The notes under the pieces were generated by a model. That model was given only the letters and a program-made list of their open reading frames with translations. It did not search any database and was not told the DNA's origin. Below, piece by piece: positions 18,111 through 28,291 of a DNA stretch of 62,816 nt. The stretch spans positions 1 to 62,816 of the forward strand of contig JAOADN010000011.1 of the NCBI GenBank assembly GCA_026417295.1. The letters are read 5' to 3'. This DNA is from Paracoccaceae bacterium (GTDB taxonomy: Bacteria > Pseudomonadota > Alphaproteobacteria > Rhodobacterales > Rhodobacteraceae). The position numbers were made by a program, and so were the translations under genes. Positions within the stretch are counted from its first letter, which is position 1. Every line of letters starts with the position of its first letter.

Positions 18111-19256
18111 ATGACGACGATCCACTGGTGCGGAACCGGGCTTTCAGCCGTGCCCGGGCTGAGGCGGCTGATCGAGGGCGGCGACCGCGTGACCGTGTGG
18201 AACCGCACGGTCGAAAAGGCGCGCGATGCGGTCGGGGACCTGACCGATGACATCCGCCCCTATGACCTGGCGGCGCTGGAGAGCGCCCTGGACAGGGGCG
18301 ACGTGGCCGTATCGATGCTGCCCGCAGACCAGCATCCCGCGATCGCGGCGGCCTGCGTCAGGAAGGGTGCCCATTTCGTCTCGTCGAGCTATATCGCACC
18401 GGAGATGCGCGCGCTGGACACCGCGGCGCGCGAGGCAGGGGTCGCGCTTGTCAACGAGGTGGGCCTCGACCCCGGGATCGACCACATGATGGCGCATGAC
18501 CTGGTGGCTGCCTATCGTGCCTCGCCAGTCTACGACGTGAAGAACGTCGTTTCCTTCACCTCTTACTGCGGCGGAATCCCGAAGGTTCCGAACGCCTTCC
18601 GCTACAAGTTCTCCTGGTCGCCGCTCGGCGTGCTCAAGGCGCTGCGCTCGCCCAGCCGGTCGATCCGCGATTTCTCGGAGCTACGCGTCCAGAGGCCCTG
18701 GGACGCCATCACCTCGTACACGGCCCCCCTGCCGGTGCCCGAGACGTTCGAGGTCTATCCCAACCGCGACTCGGTCCCGTTCATGGCGGAATACCGGTTC
18801 GATCCGGCCTGGCCGGTCAGGGACTTCGTGCGCGGGACGATCCGTCTGAACGGCTGGGCCGAGGCCTGGGCGCCGGTCTTCGCCGAGATCGAGACGCTCG
18901 AGGGCCCGGCGGGCGAAGCGCGCCTGAAGGAGATGTCCGACCGCTTCTGGCGCGAGAATTCCTATGGCCAGGATGACCCCGATCGCGTCGTGCTATTCGT
19001 GTCGCTGAAGGCCGAGAAGGCGGGCCTGCCGGTCTTTCACCGGACCTGGGCACTGGATGCCTGGGGTGACGTGCGCGGCACCGCCATGGCCCGGCTCGTC
19101 TCGGTTCCGGTGGCCCTGGCCGTCGGGTCGGTGCTTGCCCGGGAGATTCCGGCCGGCGTTCACCCCGCCCCGCACGAACCGCGCCTTGTCGCGCGGTGGC
19201 TTGAGGAGGTCGGCCATCTGGCGCAGTACATGCGGCTGGTCGATCACCTCGCCTGA
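18111..19256 (+). CDS. Saccharopine dehydrogenase family protein (glutamate-forming type)
   Basis: The 381-residue protein starts with a nucleotide-binding motif (IHWCGTGLSAVPGLRRL) and has the Sacchrp_dh_NADP features VNEVGLDPGIDHMMAH (about 122-137) and SYCGGIPKVPNAFRYKFSWSP (about 148-168), which are close to LYS9-like saccharopine reductases. It should split saccharopine to glutamate and 2-aminoadipate semialdehyde. ATG 18111 follows GGGGGGAGGGAG. It forms an operon with the preceding gene and converges on the SDR gene 13 bp later. Confidence 0.87.
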   Translation: MTTIHWCGTGLSAVPGLRRLIEGGDRVTVWNRTVEKARDAVGDLTDDIRPYDLAALESALDRGDVAVSMLPADQHPAIAAACVRKGAHFVSSSYIAPEMRALDTAAREAGVALVNEVGLDPGIDHMMAHDLVAAYRASPVYDVKNVVSFTSYCGGIPKVPNAFRYKFSWSPLGVLKALRSPSRSIRDFSELRVQRPWDAITSYTAPLPVPETFEVYPNRDSVPFMAEYRFDPAWPVRDFVRGTIRLNGWAEAWAPVFAEIETLEGPAGEARLKEMSDRFWRENSYGQDDPDRVVLFVSLKAEKAGLPVFHRTWALDAWGDVRGTAMARLVSVPVALAVGSVLAREIPAGVHPAPHEPRLVARWLEEVGHLAQYMRLVDHLA

Positions 19257-19269
19257 GGCGGCCCGAGGG

Positions 19270-20007
19270 CTATAGCCGCTTCATCAGCGGATAGTAGATC
19301 CAGTCCGGAAGGAACTGGGACAGCCGGAAGAACGCGGCGAAGGACCGGGGGAAGTTTGCTGCGAAGCTGCGCCGGTTCATCTGCGCAAAGAAGCGGCGGG
19401 CCGCCTCGTCCGCCTCCATGATGAAGGGCATCCTGAAGTCGTTCTTGTCGGTCAGCCGGGTGCGGATGAACCCGGGATTGACGAGCTGCACCTCGACGCC
19501 GGACCCCAGAAGATCGACCCGCATGGTCTCGGCCAGATGCATCACCCCCGCCTTCGAGGCCCCGTAGCCGATCGCGCCGGGAAGCCCCCGGAATCCCGAA
19601 AGCGATCCGGTCAGGACGATATGGCCCTGGCGCCGCGCGACCATGGCGGGAACAACCTGCCCAAGAACGCGCGCCGCGCCGGTGAAATTGACGTCGCACA
19701 TCGCCGTCACCTGATCGGCGTCCCAGTCCTGCGCCTTCATGGGCCAGTAGACGGCCGCCAGCCAGACGAGGCCGTCGATCCGCCCGGCCGCATCGGCGGC
19801 TGCGCGCACGGACGCTGCGTCGGCGACGTCGACCGGCACGACGGCGACCTTGCCCGGCAGCCCCGCAGCGACCACCCTCAGCCTTGCCTCGTTACGGGCG
19901 GACAGGACGAGCTCTGCCCCCGCGCGGCTCATTACCGCGGCCAGGGCGGCGCCAAGCCCTTCGCTGGCGCCGACCAGCCAGTATCGCCTGCCCGCCCAGG
20001 TCCGCAT
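19270..20007 (-). CDS. Short-chain dehydrogenase/reductase, last gene of RpoE-type operon
   Basis: The 245-residue SDR has the cofactor motif GASEGLGAALAAVM (residues 13-26) and the active site with Ser in LTGSLSG (about 132-138) and Y-x-x-x-K as YGASKAG (about 148-154). ATG 20007 lies 3 bp after the stop of the DUF3833 gene. It is the fifth gene of a tight operon (FAD oxidoreductase, DUF1365, MFS, DUF3833, SDR), an order I recall from the singlet-oxygen RpoE regulon of Rhodobacter sphaeroides. Substrate is unknown; lipid or fatty-acid chemistry would fit the operon. Confidence 0.87.
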   Translation of the reverse strand: MRTWAGRRYWLVGASEGLGAALAAVMSRAGAELVLSARNEARLRVVAAGLPGKVAVVPVDVADAASVRAAADAAGRIDGLVWLAAVYWPMKAQDWDADQVTAMCDVNFTGAARVLGQVVPAMVARRQGHIVLTGSLSGFRGLPGAIGYGASKAGVMHLAETMRVDLLGSGVEVQLVNPGFIRTRLTDKNDFRMPFIMEADEAARRFFAQMNRRSFAANFPRSFAAFFRLSQFLPDWIYYPLMKRL

Positions 20008-20010
20008 GCG

Positions 20011-20571
20011 TCAGGCGGCGCGCGGGCGGATCGAGGCGACGAGTTCGGCCACCTTGATGCCGAACTTGTGGAACTGGCTTCGGTTCATGATCGTTCCACC
20101 CGGCGTCAGATACATCCAGTCCGTGACCTTCAGGACATGCCCGCCGGCATCCGCGGGCAGGCGGATCGGATAGCGGAGCAGGACGGCGTTGCCTGACTGC
20201 CAGCCGCGCCCGCCGCCCGGCACGTCGTCTGCCTCTGCCCTGATCGCGCCGTCATTGCCGAGGGTGAGGCGCCATTCGCGCCTCTGCGTGCGGCCGCTCT
20301 CGTAGCGGAACTCCTCGGTCATGACGCAGCGGTTGCCGGCCCAGGTGGCCCTGGCCTCGGCCACGAAGCGCGAGCTTGCCCGACCAGTCGGGCCGAAGAT
20401 CACACCCTCCATCAAGAGGTCACCGGCCAGATGCCCGCGCAGGTCGAAGACGGGCAGCTGCCCTCTGTAGTCCCTCGGACGTTGCCCGATGAAGCCCGAA
20501 AGATGCTGGCGCGCAGCGACCAGCGTCATCGCGGCGCCGGCGCCGAGGCCGGCATAGAGAAGGTCTTCCAT
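20011..20571 (-). CDS. DUF3833 family protein
   Basis: The ~186-residue protein matches DUF3833: a short N-terminal hydrophobic segment, then a beta-rich domain with GVIFGPTGRASSRFVAEARATWAG and the WMYLTPGGTIMNRSQFHKFGIKV end. The fold is lipocalin-like, so it may bind a lipid. ATG 20571 has GGAGG eight bases upstream; GTG 20574 just before it is an alternative. It directly follows the MFS gene. Function is unproven. Confidence 0.8.
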   Translation of the reverse strand: MEDLLYAGLGAGAAMTLVAARQHLSGFIGQRPRDYRGQLPVFDLRGHLAGDLLMEGVIFGPTGRASSRFVAEARATWAGNRCVMTEEFRYESGRTQRREWRLTLGNDGAIRAEADDVPGGGRGWQSGNAVLLRYPIRLPADAGGHVLKVTDWMYLTPGGTIMNRSQFHKFGIKVAELVASIRPRAA

Positions 20572-20574
20572 CAC

Positions 20575-21843
20575 TCAGTCCTCCGGCAGCCGCGTGACCA
20601 TCAGCAGGGCTATGGCCGCGAGTTTGAGCGCGCAGGGAACAAGCGCGTAAAGGACGGTCAGGGTTCTCAGCGCATCTGCGGGATTGTCCGCGCCGGTCCT
20701 GAACCCGCTGGCCTGAAGGACGGGCAGGAGGATCGCGGCCGCGAAGGCCAGCGTGAACTTCGTCGCGAAGGACCACATCCCGAATCCGGTCCCGGCATCG
20801 GGGGCGATCGCCGCGAGCCGGCGCGAGAAGAGTGCGGGCAGGATCACCATGTCGGCACCGAGCATCACGCCAGAAACCATGCAGACGATGGCGAAGGCCA
20901 CCAGGTCACCGGGGCCGAGCGTGGCGGCGACCCCGAAGGACAGGATCGACAGGACCATCGCGACCAGAAGCACCGGCCGCGCAGGACGTTGCCGCGCCGC
21001 CCGCGCCCAGGCAGGTGCCGCCGCGGCGGCGGACAGGAAGAACAGTATGAGAAGCGGCCCTTCCCACCCGGCGGCTTCGAGCCTGCTTTCCACGAAGAAC
21101 AGGAACAGCGTCGATGTCACGGCCAACGGCGCGGCATTGACGAGGGCAAGGGCCAGAAGCCCCCGCGCCACCGGGTCGCGCAGGACGGCGCGGAACCCCG
21201 TCGGCGCGACTGCGGCCGGGCCGTGCCATTCGGCGCGCATCGCCAGGGCTGCAAGGGCACAGGTCAGGGCGAAGAGGGCGGCGAAGGCGGCATAGGGGGT
21301 TTGAGAGAACGTGCCGAGAAGTCCCGGCGCCATCGCGGCAAGGCAGACGCCCGCCAGCGCCCCGCCCTCGCGCCAGCCGGCGAGGCGCAGGTCGCCCCCC
21401 GGGCCCATTGCCGCGCCGCGCGCCACGCCCCTGGCATAGAAGGCGATCGTCAGGAAGCTGTAGGCCGTGAAGAGCAGGGCGAGCGTCAGCGCGAACCACA
21501 GCACGGGCGCGATCGGGGGCGTCACCGCGAAGAGGCCGGCCATCGCCAGGGCCATGACCGCCGTGGCTGCGGCCATGGCGGCCCCCCGGGCACGGCCAAG
21601 CCGCGCCACCAGCCAGCCGAGGGCCGGATCCTGTACCAGATCGAAGAGCCGCAATCCGAAGAGGACCGCACCGAGAAGCCCGAGGCTGATTCCCCAGGTT
21701 TCCGCATAGACCTTCGGCGCGTGGATGTAGATGGGCAGCCCCGCCATGGCGAGCATCCCGGCGAACAGCGAATAGGCCGCAAGCGGTGCCCCTGTTCCGG
21801 GCGTCGTCGCATCGGCCGGGATTGCGGGGACGACAAGGCTCAC
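20575..21843 (-). CDS. MFS/GPH-family transporter of the RpoE-type operon
   Basis: From GTG 21843 the product is 422 residues with about 12 hydrophobic helices. The first cytoplasmic loop (RLFDLVQDPALGWLVARLGRARGA) resembles the glycoside-pentoside-hexuronide:cation symporters. The start codon overlaps the DUF1365 stop as GTGA, so translation is coupled. Cargo is not known; in this operon a lipid or sterol-like compound is possible. A frame to 22275 continues antisense-like through DUF1365 and is not used. Confidence 0.85.
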   Translation of the reverse strand: MSLVVPAIPADATTPGTGAPLAAYSLFAGMLAMAGLPIYIHAPKVYAETWGISLGLLGAVLFGLRLFDLVQDPALGWLVARLGRARGAAMAAATAVMALAMAGLFAVTPPIAPVLWFALTLALLFTAYSFLTIAFYARGVARGAAMGPGGDLRLAGWREGGALAGVCLAAMAPGLLGTFSQTPYAAFAALFALTCALAALAMRAEWHGPAAVAPTGFRAVLRDPVARGLLALALVNAAPLAVTSTLFLFFVESRLEAAGWEGPLLILFFLSAAAAAPAWARAARQRPARPVLLVAMVLSILSFGVAATLGPGDLVAFAIVCMVSGVMLGADMVILPALFSRRLAAIAPDAGTGFGMWSFATKFTLAFAAAILLPVLQASGFRTGADNPADALRTLTVLYALVPCALKLAAIALLMVTRLPED

Positions 21844-22598
21844 CCGGAGACCTCCTCGGCCGGCGGGGCGGGACGGGCGCGGAACTCTGCCCCCTTCCAC
21901 CACAGCTTGAGCGCCTGCCAGTGGATCAGTCCAAGCACGCGGCGCGACCCGAAGGGCCGGCGCAGGCAGGCCGAAAGGATCGACCGGTTGGTCAGCGGGC
22001 GCCGCGTACCGGTCAGCGTCGCCAGCATACCGCCACCCGGCTTGTCGTAGGCGATGCGGATGTGGATGCGCTCGGGGCGGATGTCGAAGTTGAAGTGATA
22101 GGCCCCGTCGACGGGCTGGAAGGGCGACACATGCAGGACCTTCGATGCCGTAAGACGGTCCTCGGGGCGGATCGGGCCCAGATCGTGCCTGCGGCAGAGG
22201 TAGGAATGGCGGTCGCCGTAGGTGTTGGTCACCTCGGCAATGACGACGCGCAACGCATCCTGGCCGTCCCGGCACAGCCAGAAGCTGACAGGATTGAAGA
22301 CGTGACCCAGGACACGGGGCTGGGCGAGCAGCTCGATCCTGAGCCAGGGCAGGGTGATGCCCTGTGCGGCCAGCACGTCGCGCACCCAGGCCGCGCCGCG
22401 ACCGTGCCCGGGCGCCCCGCCGTGATCGCGATCATGGAGCGCGACGAGATTGGCCCGGTTGCGCGAGAACAGGAGGGGACCGGCAATGGTGGTCTCGGCA
22501 TCCAGAAGGATGTAGTCGACCCCGTAGCTGAACGCATTGCGCGTCGCGTCCTGCCGGCCGTGGAATGTCTTTCCCCGGATGTGATCGACGCCGCTCAT
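21840..22598 (-). CDS. DUF1365 family protein
   Basis: The 252-residue protein shows the DUF1365 pattern: NAFSYGVDYILLD near residue 22, GHVFNPVSFWLCRD (about 113-126), VVIAEVTNTYGDRHSYL (about 134-150), and KVLHVSPFQPVDGAYHFNF (about 170-188). Partners of this family are usually encoded next to an FAD oxidoreductase, as here, and have been tied to modified fatty acids. ATG 22598 overlaps the upstream stop by ATGA. It is the second gene of the operon. Confidence 0.88.
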   Translation of the reverse strand: MSGVDHIRGKTFHGRQDATRNAFSYGVDYILLDAETTIAGPLLFSRNRANLVALHDRDHGGAPGHGRGAAWVRDVLAAQGITLPWLRIELLAQPRVLGHVFNPVSFWLCRDGQDALRVVIAEVTNTYGDRHSYLCRRHDLGPIRPEDRLTASKVLHVSPFQPVDGAYHFNFDIRPERIHIRIAYDKPGGGMLATLTGTRRPLTNRSILSACLRRPFGSRRVLGLIHWQALKLWWKGAEFRARPAPPAEEVSG

Positions 22599-23890
22599 GC
22601 CACGAGCCGCCTTTCGCGCAGGCGCGACATGGCCTGCACGACATCGACCGCGCTGGCGAACCCGTCCTCGTGGAATCCGTTGCGCATCCATGCCCCGCAG
22701 AACCACAGCCCGCCGCGACCGTTCGTCGCGCGCAGCCGCTCCTGGGCCGCAATCGCAGCCAGATCGTAGACGGGATGGCGGAAGATCGTCTGATCATAGA
22801 TCAGTTCGTCACGTATCGGGCGCACGGGATTGAGCGTGACGAACATCGGGTCGTCACGCGGAATCGGCTGCAGCGAGTTCATCCAGTAGGTCAGGCTGAT
22901 CGCATCCGGGCGTGCGCCACGCTCCTCGGTGTAGACCCAGCTTGACCACGCCCCCCGGCGCCGCGGCATGACGGAGGCATCCGCGTGCAGGATCGCCGTG
23001 TTCGGCTGGTAGCGGATGGCTGCAAGGGTCTGGCGTTCCTCGGGCGTCGCGTCGGAAATCAGGCGAAGGCTGTCGTCAGAGTGGGTGGCGAGGACGACCT
23101 CGTCAAAGCGTTCCCATTCCCCGCCCTGGCGCCGCAGCTCGACGCCCGCGGGCGATCTGCGCAGGGCAACGACCGGCGAACCGGTCGCGATCTCGACCCC
23201 GGCAGAGAGGAGATGCCGTTCGAGCCGCCTGACATACTGGATGGAGCCGCCGCGGACGGTGAGCCAGCGATGCTTTTCCGAATAATCGAGCAGGGCGTGA
23301 TTTCTGAGGAACTCGATCATCGTGCGTGCGGGGAAATCGAGGATGCCGCGCGTCGGCGTGGACCAGATCGCGCCCGACAGGGGCGTCAGGTAGTAGTCGC
23401 GGAACCAGTCACCGCCTCCGGTCAGCTCGATCAGTCCGCCGATCGTGAGGCCCGGATCACCGCAGAGCCCGGGCGCGAGGCGGTTGAACCTCAGGATATC
23501 GCGCAGCATCCCGAGGAACCGCGGACGCAGCGCATTGCGACGCTGGGTGAAGATCGTGGACAGGCTTGCGAGGCCATATTCGATCCGGCCTCCGTCGATG
23601 GAGACCCCGAAGCTCATGTCGCTGTCGGCCACCGGCACGCCGAGGCGGTCGAACAGGCGGGCCAGATGCGGGTAGTTCACCCTGTTGAAGACGATGAACC
23701 CGGTATCGACGGGTTGGTCGCCCCTGCGACCTGCAATCACGGTTCGCGCATGGCCGCCGAGCCGTGCTGCGCCCTCGACGAGCGTCACGGAATCCGTCTC
23801 GGCAAGCAGATAGGCCGCAGCCATGCCCGAGATGCCTCCGCCGATGACTGCGATTCGCCGTGGCGGTCGGGCGGAGAGTTCGAAAGGCAT
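22595..23890 (-). CDS. FAD/NAD(P)-dependent oxidoreductase, first gene of RpoE-type operon
   Basis: The 431-residue flavoprotein starts with the dinucleotide motif IAVIGGGISGMAAAYLLAE (about 13-31) and carries GGHARTV near 44-50, DTGFIVFN (about 61-68), and the C-terminal FAD contact GLWFCGAWMRNGFHEDGFASAVD. It belongs to the amine-oxidase-like group often paired with DUF1365 and cyclopropane fatty acid synthases. ATG 23890 is about 30 bp after the -10 of a TGATCC-type promoter, so the upstream extension of the frame to 24073 would precede transcription start and is excluded. Substrate is probably a membrane lipid; inference. Confidence 0.88.
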   Translation of the reverse strand: MPFELSARPPRRIAVIGGGISGMAAAYLLAETDSVTLVEGAARLGGHARTVIAGRRGDQPVDTGFIVFNRVNYPHLARLFDRLGVPVADSDMSFGVSIDGGRIEYGLASLSTIFTQRRNALRPRFLGMLRDILRFNRLAPGLCGDPGLTIGGLIELTGGGDWFRDYYLTPLSGAIWSTPTRGILDFPARTMIEFLRNHALLDYSEKHRWLTVRGGSIQYVRRLERHLLSAGVEIATGSPVVALRRSPAGVELRRQGGEWERFDEVVLATHSDDSLRLISDATPEERQTLAAIRYQPNTAILHADASVMPRRRGAWSSWVYTEERGARPDAISLTYWMNSLQPIPRDDPMFVTLNPVRPIRDELIYDQTIFRHPVYDLAAIAAQERLRATNGRGGLWFCGAWMRNGFHEDGFASAVDVVQAMSRLRERRLVA

Positions 23891-23918
23891 GCGGCATGTT
23901 CCCCTGCTTGCAGATGCC

Positions 23919-23948
23919 CTGTTACGCGCCGCGCGCGTCTTCGGATCA
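23919..23948 (-). promoter_or_regulatory. RpoE (ECF) promoter of the five-gene operon
   Basis: On the minus strand TGATCC (23948-23943) is followed after exactly 18 bases by TAACAG (23924-23919). The RpoE consensus in Rhodobacter sphaeroides, as I recall it, is TGATCC-N18-TAAGA. Transcription would start near 23912, about 22 nt before the ATG of the FAD oxidoreductase. Confidence 0.8.
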
Positions 23949-23973
23949 GGCAGGACCCCCGCCATCGTCCGAG

Positions 23974-24003
23974 TGATCCGGGAACGGGCGGGCCACGTAG
24001 ACC
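23974..24003 (+). promoter_or_regulatory. RpoE (ECF) autoregulated promoter of rpoE-chrR
   Basis: TGATCC (23974-23979) is followed after exactly 18 bases by TAGACC (23998-24003). Transcription would start near 24010, giving a leader of about 109 nt before the GTG start of rpoE. The two -35 elements of the divergent promoters are only 25 bp apart. Confidence 0.8.
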
Positions 24004-24118
24004 TTCCATGTTGACCGGAACCGGAAGTCTGGCATTTCTGGAATGGCCGCCTGGAGGCGGGCGGGATGCCCATTCATCCGCGGCCGCAAGGCGCAAACTG
24101 CCGGAACCGGAAAGATTG

Positions 24119-24673
24119 GTGACGACTGACACGCACGAGGCGGACTGGGCCGAGGCAATGCTGCGGGTTCGCGAGGCGCGCGACACCGCCGCCTTCGAGG
24201 CGATATTCCGCCATTACGCCCCGCGCGTGAAGGCGTTCCTGATGAAGTCGGGGGCCGAGCCCGGCCTTGCGGAGGAATGCATGCAGGACGTGATGGCAAC
24301 GGTCTGGACGAAGGCGGGTCTTTACGATCCGTCGCGCGCCAGCCTTGCCACCTGGATCTTCACGATTGCACGCAACCGCCGCATCGACGCCATCCGCCGG
24401 GCCCGCCGCCCCGAACCCGACGAGCTCTACTGGGGGCCCGAGGGCGAGCCCGACCAGGCCGATGTGCTTGCCCTGCAGGAGGAGTCCGCCCGCCTCGGGC
24501 GTGCGATGGAACAGTTGCCCGAAGCCCAGCGCGACCTGATCGAGCGGGCCTATTTCGGCGACCGGAGCCACAGCGAGATTGCTGCGGAGACGGGCCTGCC
24601 CCTTGGAACGATCAAGTCCCGGATCCGCCTGGCGCTGGATCGCCTGCGGCACGAAATGAAGATGAAGAGATGA
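24119..24673 (+). CDS. rpoE: RpoE, ECF sigma factor of the singlet-oxygen response
   Basis: From GTG 24119 the product is 184 residues. Region 2 (FEAIFRHYAPRVKAFLMKSG to LATWIFTIARNRRIDAIRR, about 25-95) and region 4 (MEQLPEAQRDLIERAYFGDRSHSEIA with the helix-turn-helix GLPLGTIKSRIRLALDRLR, about 125-180) are complete. It directs RNA polymerase to TGATCC-type promoters when ChrR is inactivated by singlet oxygen. The start is chosen because ATG 24009 would coincide with the predicted transcription start. The stop overlaps the chrR ATG. Confidence 0.92.
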   Translation: MTTDTHEADWAEAMLRVREARDTAAFEAIFRHYAPRVKAFLMKSGAEPGLAEECMQDVMATVWTKAGLYDPSRASLATWIFTIARNRRIDAIRRARRPEPDELYWGPEGEPDQADVLALQEESARLGRAMEQLPEAQRDLIERAYFGDRSHSEIAAETGLPLGTIKSRIRLALDRLRHEMKMKR

Positions 24674-25320
24674 CCGACACGATACGCCACCACCTGCCCG
24701 ACGACATCCTCGCGGCCTATTCCACCGGCTCTCTTTCCGAGGCCTTCAGCCTTGTGGTTGCGACGCATGTCTCACTCTGCGACGAGTGCCGGGCGACACT
24801 CGAGAGCATAGACGCGGTGGGCGGCGCCGTTCTGGAGGGCTGCGAGGCTGAACCGGTCGCCGCCGAGAGCTTCGAGGCGACGATGCACCGCATCACCGGC
24901 CAGGCCGCGGCCACCATGGACCGTCCAATCCAGGCCGCAGGGCTGTTCCCCTCGGCCCTGCGCAGCTATGTCGGCGGCGATGTCGATGCCGTGCGCTGGC
25001 GGTCCGTGGGCATGGGCGTTCGCCAGGCGATCCTGCGCACTGAACCGGGAGCATCGGTGCGCCTGCTGTGCATTCCGCCCGGCGCGGCGATGCCGAACCA
25101 TACCCACAGGGGGCGCGAGATGACGATCGTCCTTCAGGGGGCTTTCCGCGACGAGGGCGGACGGTTCTGCCGTGGCGATGTCGAGGTCGCGGACGACCAT
25201 GTCCGTCACGCGCCTGTGGCAGACGCGGGCGAGCCCTGCATCTGCCTTGCCGCGACAGAGGCGCCGCTGCGTTTCCGCGACCTGCTTCCGCGGCTGGCGC
25301 AGCCCTTCTTCCGGATCTGA
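24670..25320 (+). CDS. chrR: ChrR, zinc-binding anti-sigma factor
   Basis: The 216-residue anti-sigma factor holds RpoE inactive until singlet oxygen or related signals. The N-terminal zinc anti-sigma domain has H8, H33, C37 and C40 (THVSLCDEC), matching the known ligand spacing with an offset of two. The C-terminal cupin-like domain has H144, H146 and E150 (NHTHRGREM) plus H177/H180, the second zinc site, and a C-x-C pair at 190-192. ATG 24670 overlaps the rpoE stop (ATGA), giving coupled, balanced synthesis. It converges on mutL. Confidence 0.95.
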   Translation: MTDTIRHHLPDDILAAYSTGSLSEAFSLVVATHVSLCDECRATLESIDAVGGAVLEGCEAEPVAAESFEATMHRITGQAAATMDRPIQAAGLFPSALRSYVGGDVDAVRWRSVGMGVRQAILRTEPGASVRLLCIPPGAAMPNHTHRGREMTIVLQGAFRDEGGRFCRGDVEVADDHVRHAPVADAGEPCICLAATEAPLRFRDLLPRLAQPFFRI

Positions 25321-25344
25321 GGTGGCGCGGATCCCGCCGCGGCG

Positions 25345-27159
<1,815 letters not shown>

Positions 27160-27214
27160 GCCACCATCGGTAGCATGGCCGGGAGGATTCGTCCAACCTG
27201 CGATGGGGGCTTTC

Positions 27215-27757
27215 CTAGTCGAGCGACGGATCGGGCGGGGCGCCGACGGTCCTGACACCAGCCCGGCGCCAGCGTTCGAGTTCGGCATACTGGTCGAGCG
27301 CCATCCGGCGGTAGGCCTTGAAATAGACGTTCACGTTGAACAGCCGCTCCAGCGGGCGTCCACGGTTCCGGCTGCGGAAGGCGAGATCCTCGGCGGCGAG
27401 AATCTCGCGGATCCGGGGCGTCACGCCGAACCGGGTGGCATAGGAAACAAGCGCCCCGTCGCGCGTCGGCCGGCCCGTGAGCACCAGCCTGTCGGGGTTG
27501 CCGCCAAGCGCAGCCACGGCATCCGCCTCCGGCGTGGGGTCGGTCAGGTTCGTCCCGCCCGGCGTCGGTTCGGGCAGGGCCGTGATGTCCTCGGGCATCT
27601 GCAGGGGCTTGGTCGGCAGGATCGCGAATTCGTCGGGCGCGCGGGTCGGCGACCTGACGTTCATCAGTATCGGGTCGCCGCGTTCGCAGGCCGACAGCGC
27701 CAGAACGGCGACGATCGCGAACCCCATGCCTCGTGCAGCGATGACCATGCGGCCCAC
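27215..27757 (-). CDS. DUF3035 lipoprotein
   Basis: The ~180-residue protein has a lipoprotein signal with lipobox LSAC (LALSACERGDP) and the DUF3035 body, including PDEFAILPTKPLQMPEDITALPEP and an end rich in Arg. GTG 27757 has GGAGGGG six bases upstream; TTG 27760 and ATG 27748 also fit. In Rhodobacterales this gene often sits between lspA and M16 peptidases, but no M16 gene follows here. Location should be the inner leaflet of the outer membrane; role unknown. Confidence 0.85.
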   Translation of the reverse strand: MGRMVIAARGMGFAIVAVLALSACERGDPILMNVRSPTRAPDEFAILPTKPLQMPEDITALPEPTPGGTNLTDPTPEADAVAALGGNPDRLVLTGRPTRDGALVSYATRFGVTPRIREILAAEDLAFRSRNRGRPLERLFNVNVYFKAYRRMALDQYAELERWRRAGVRTVGAPPDPSLD

Positions 27758-27811
27758 CAAGTGCCCCTCCGCTCCTTCTTGCCCGCGTCTTACGCCAATC
27801 GCAAGCCTGCG

Positions 27812-28282
27812 TCACGCTGCCTTGTCGCGGCCGGCGAACAGGATCAGCCCGACGGCACCGGCGAAGATGGCAATGTCGGCGATATTGAAGGAATAGGGAT
27901 TGGTCCAGCCAGGAAGGGACATGTTCAGGAAGTCCGCCACCGCACCATAGAGCAGGCGGTCGATGGCGTTGCCGACCGCCCCGCCGATCAGGAGGCCCGC
28001 CGCGAGCCGCGCAGCCGGAGGATGCCCGCCCCGCCTGATCCAAAGCCAGACCCAGGCCGATACGGCCACGGAAACGGCGACCAGCAGCCAGGGCATCCAT
28101 GCCCGGGACGAAGACAGCAGGCCGAAGTTGATCCCCTCGTTCCAGGCCATGCGGAAGTTGAGCCAGGGTGGCAGGACATCGAGGGCGCCCTTGCGGTCGA
28201 GATCGAGCGCGCGGACCACGATCCACTTGCTGACCTGATCAAGTACGAGGACCAGAACCGCGGTGAAGAAGGTCAGCCGCAT
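27812..28282 (-). CDS. lspA: Lipoprotein signal peptidase (signal peptidase II)
   Basis: The 156-residue membrane aspartic peptidase removes signal peptides from diacylated prolipoproteins. Four helices are visible and both catalytic aspartates are in place: GNAIDR (Asp near residue 113) and FNIADIAI (Asp near 134). DQVSKWIV near residue 15 is the N-terminal family box. It starts 9 bp after purH, in one operon with the DUF3035 lipoprotein, its likely substrate. Confidence 0.95.
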   Translation of the reverse strand: MRLTFFTAVLVLVLDQVSKWIVVRALDLDRKGALDVLPPWLNFRMAWNEGINFGLLSSSRAWMPWLLVAVSVAVSAWVWLWIRRGGHPPAARLAAGLLIGGAVGNAIDRLLYGAVADFLNMSLPGWTNPYSFNIADIAIFAGAVGLILFAGRDKAA

Positions 28283-28291
28283 GGCGCGCGC

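Noticed and set aside
22985-24118. Long N-terminal extension of rpoE
   Set aside because: It is antisense to the FAD oxidoreductase and lies upstream of the RpoE-type promoter; the true start is GTG 24119.
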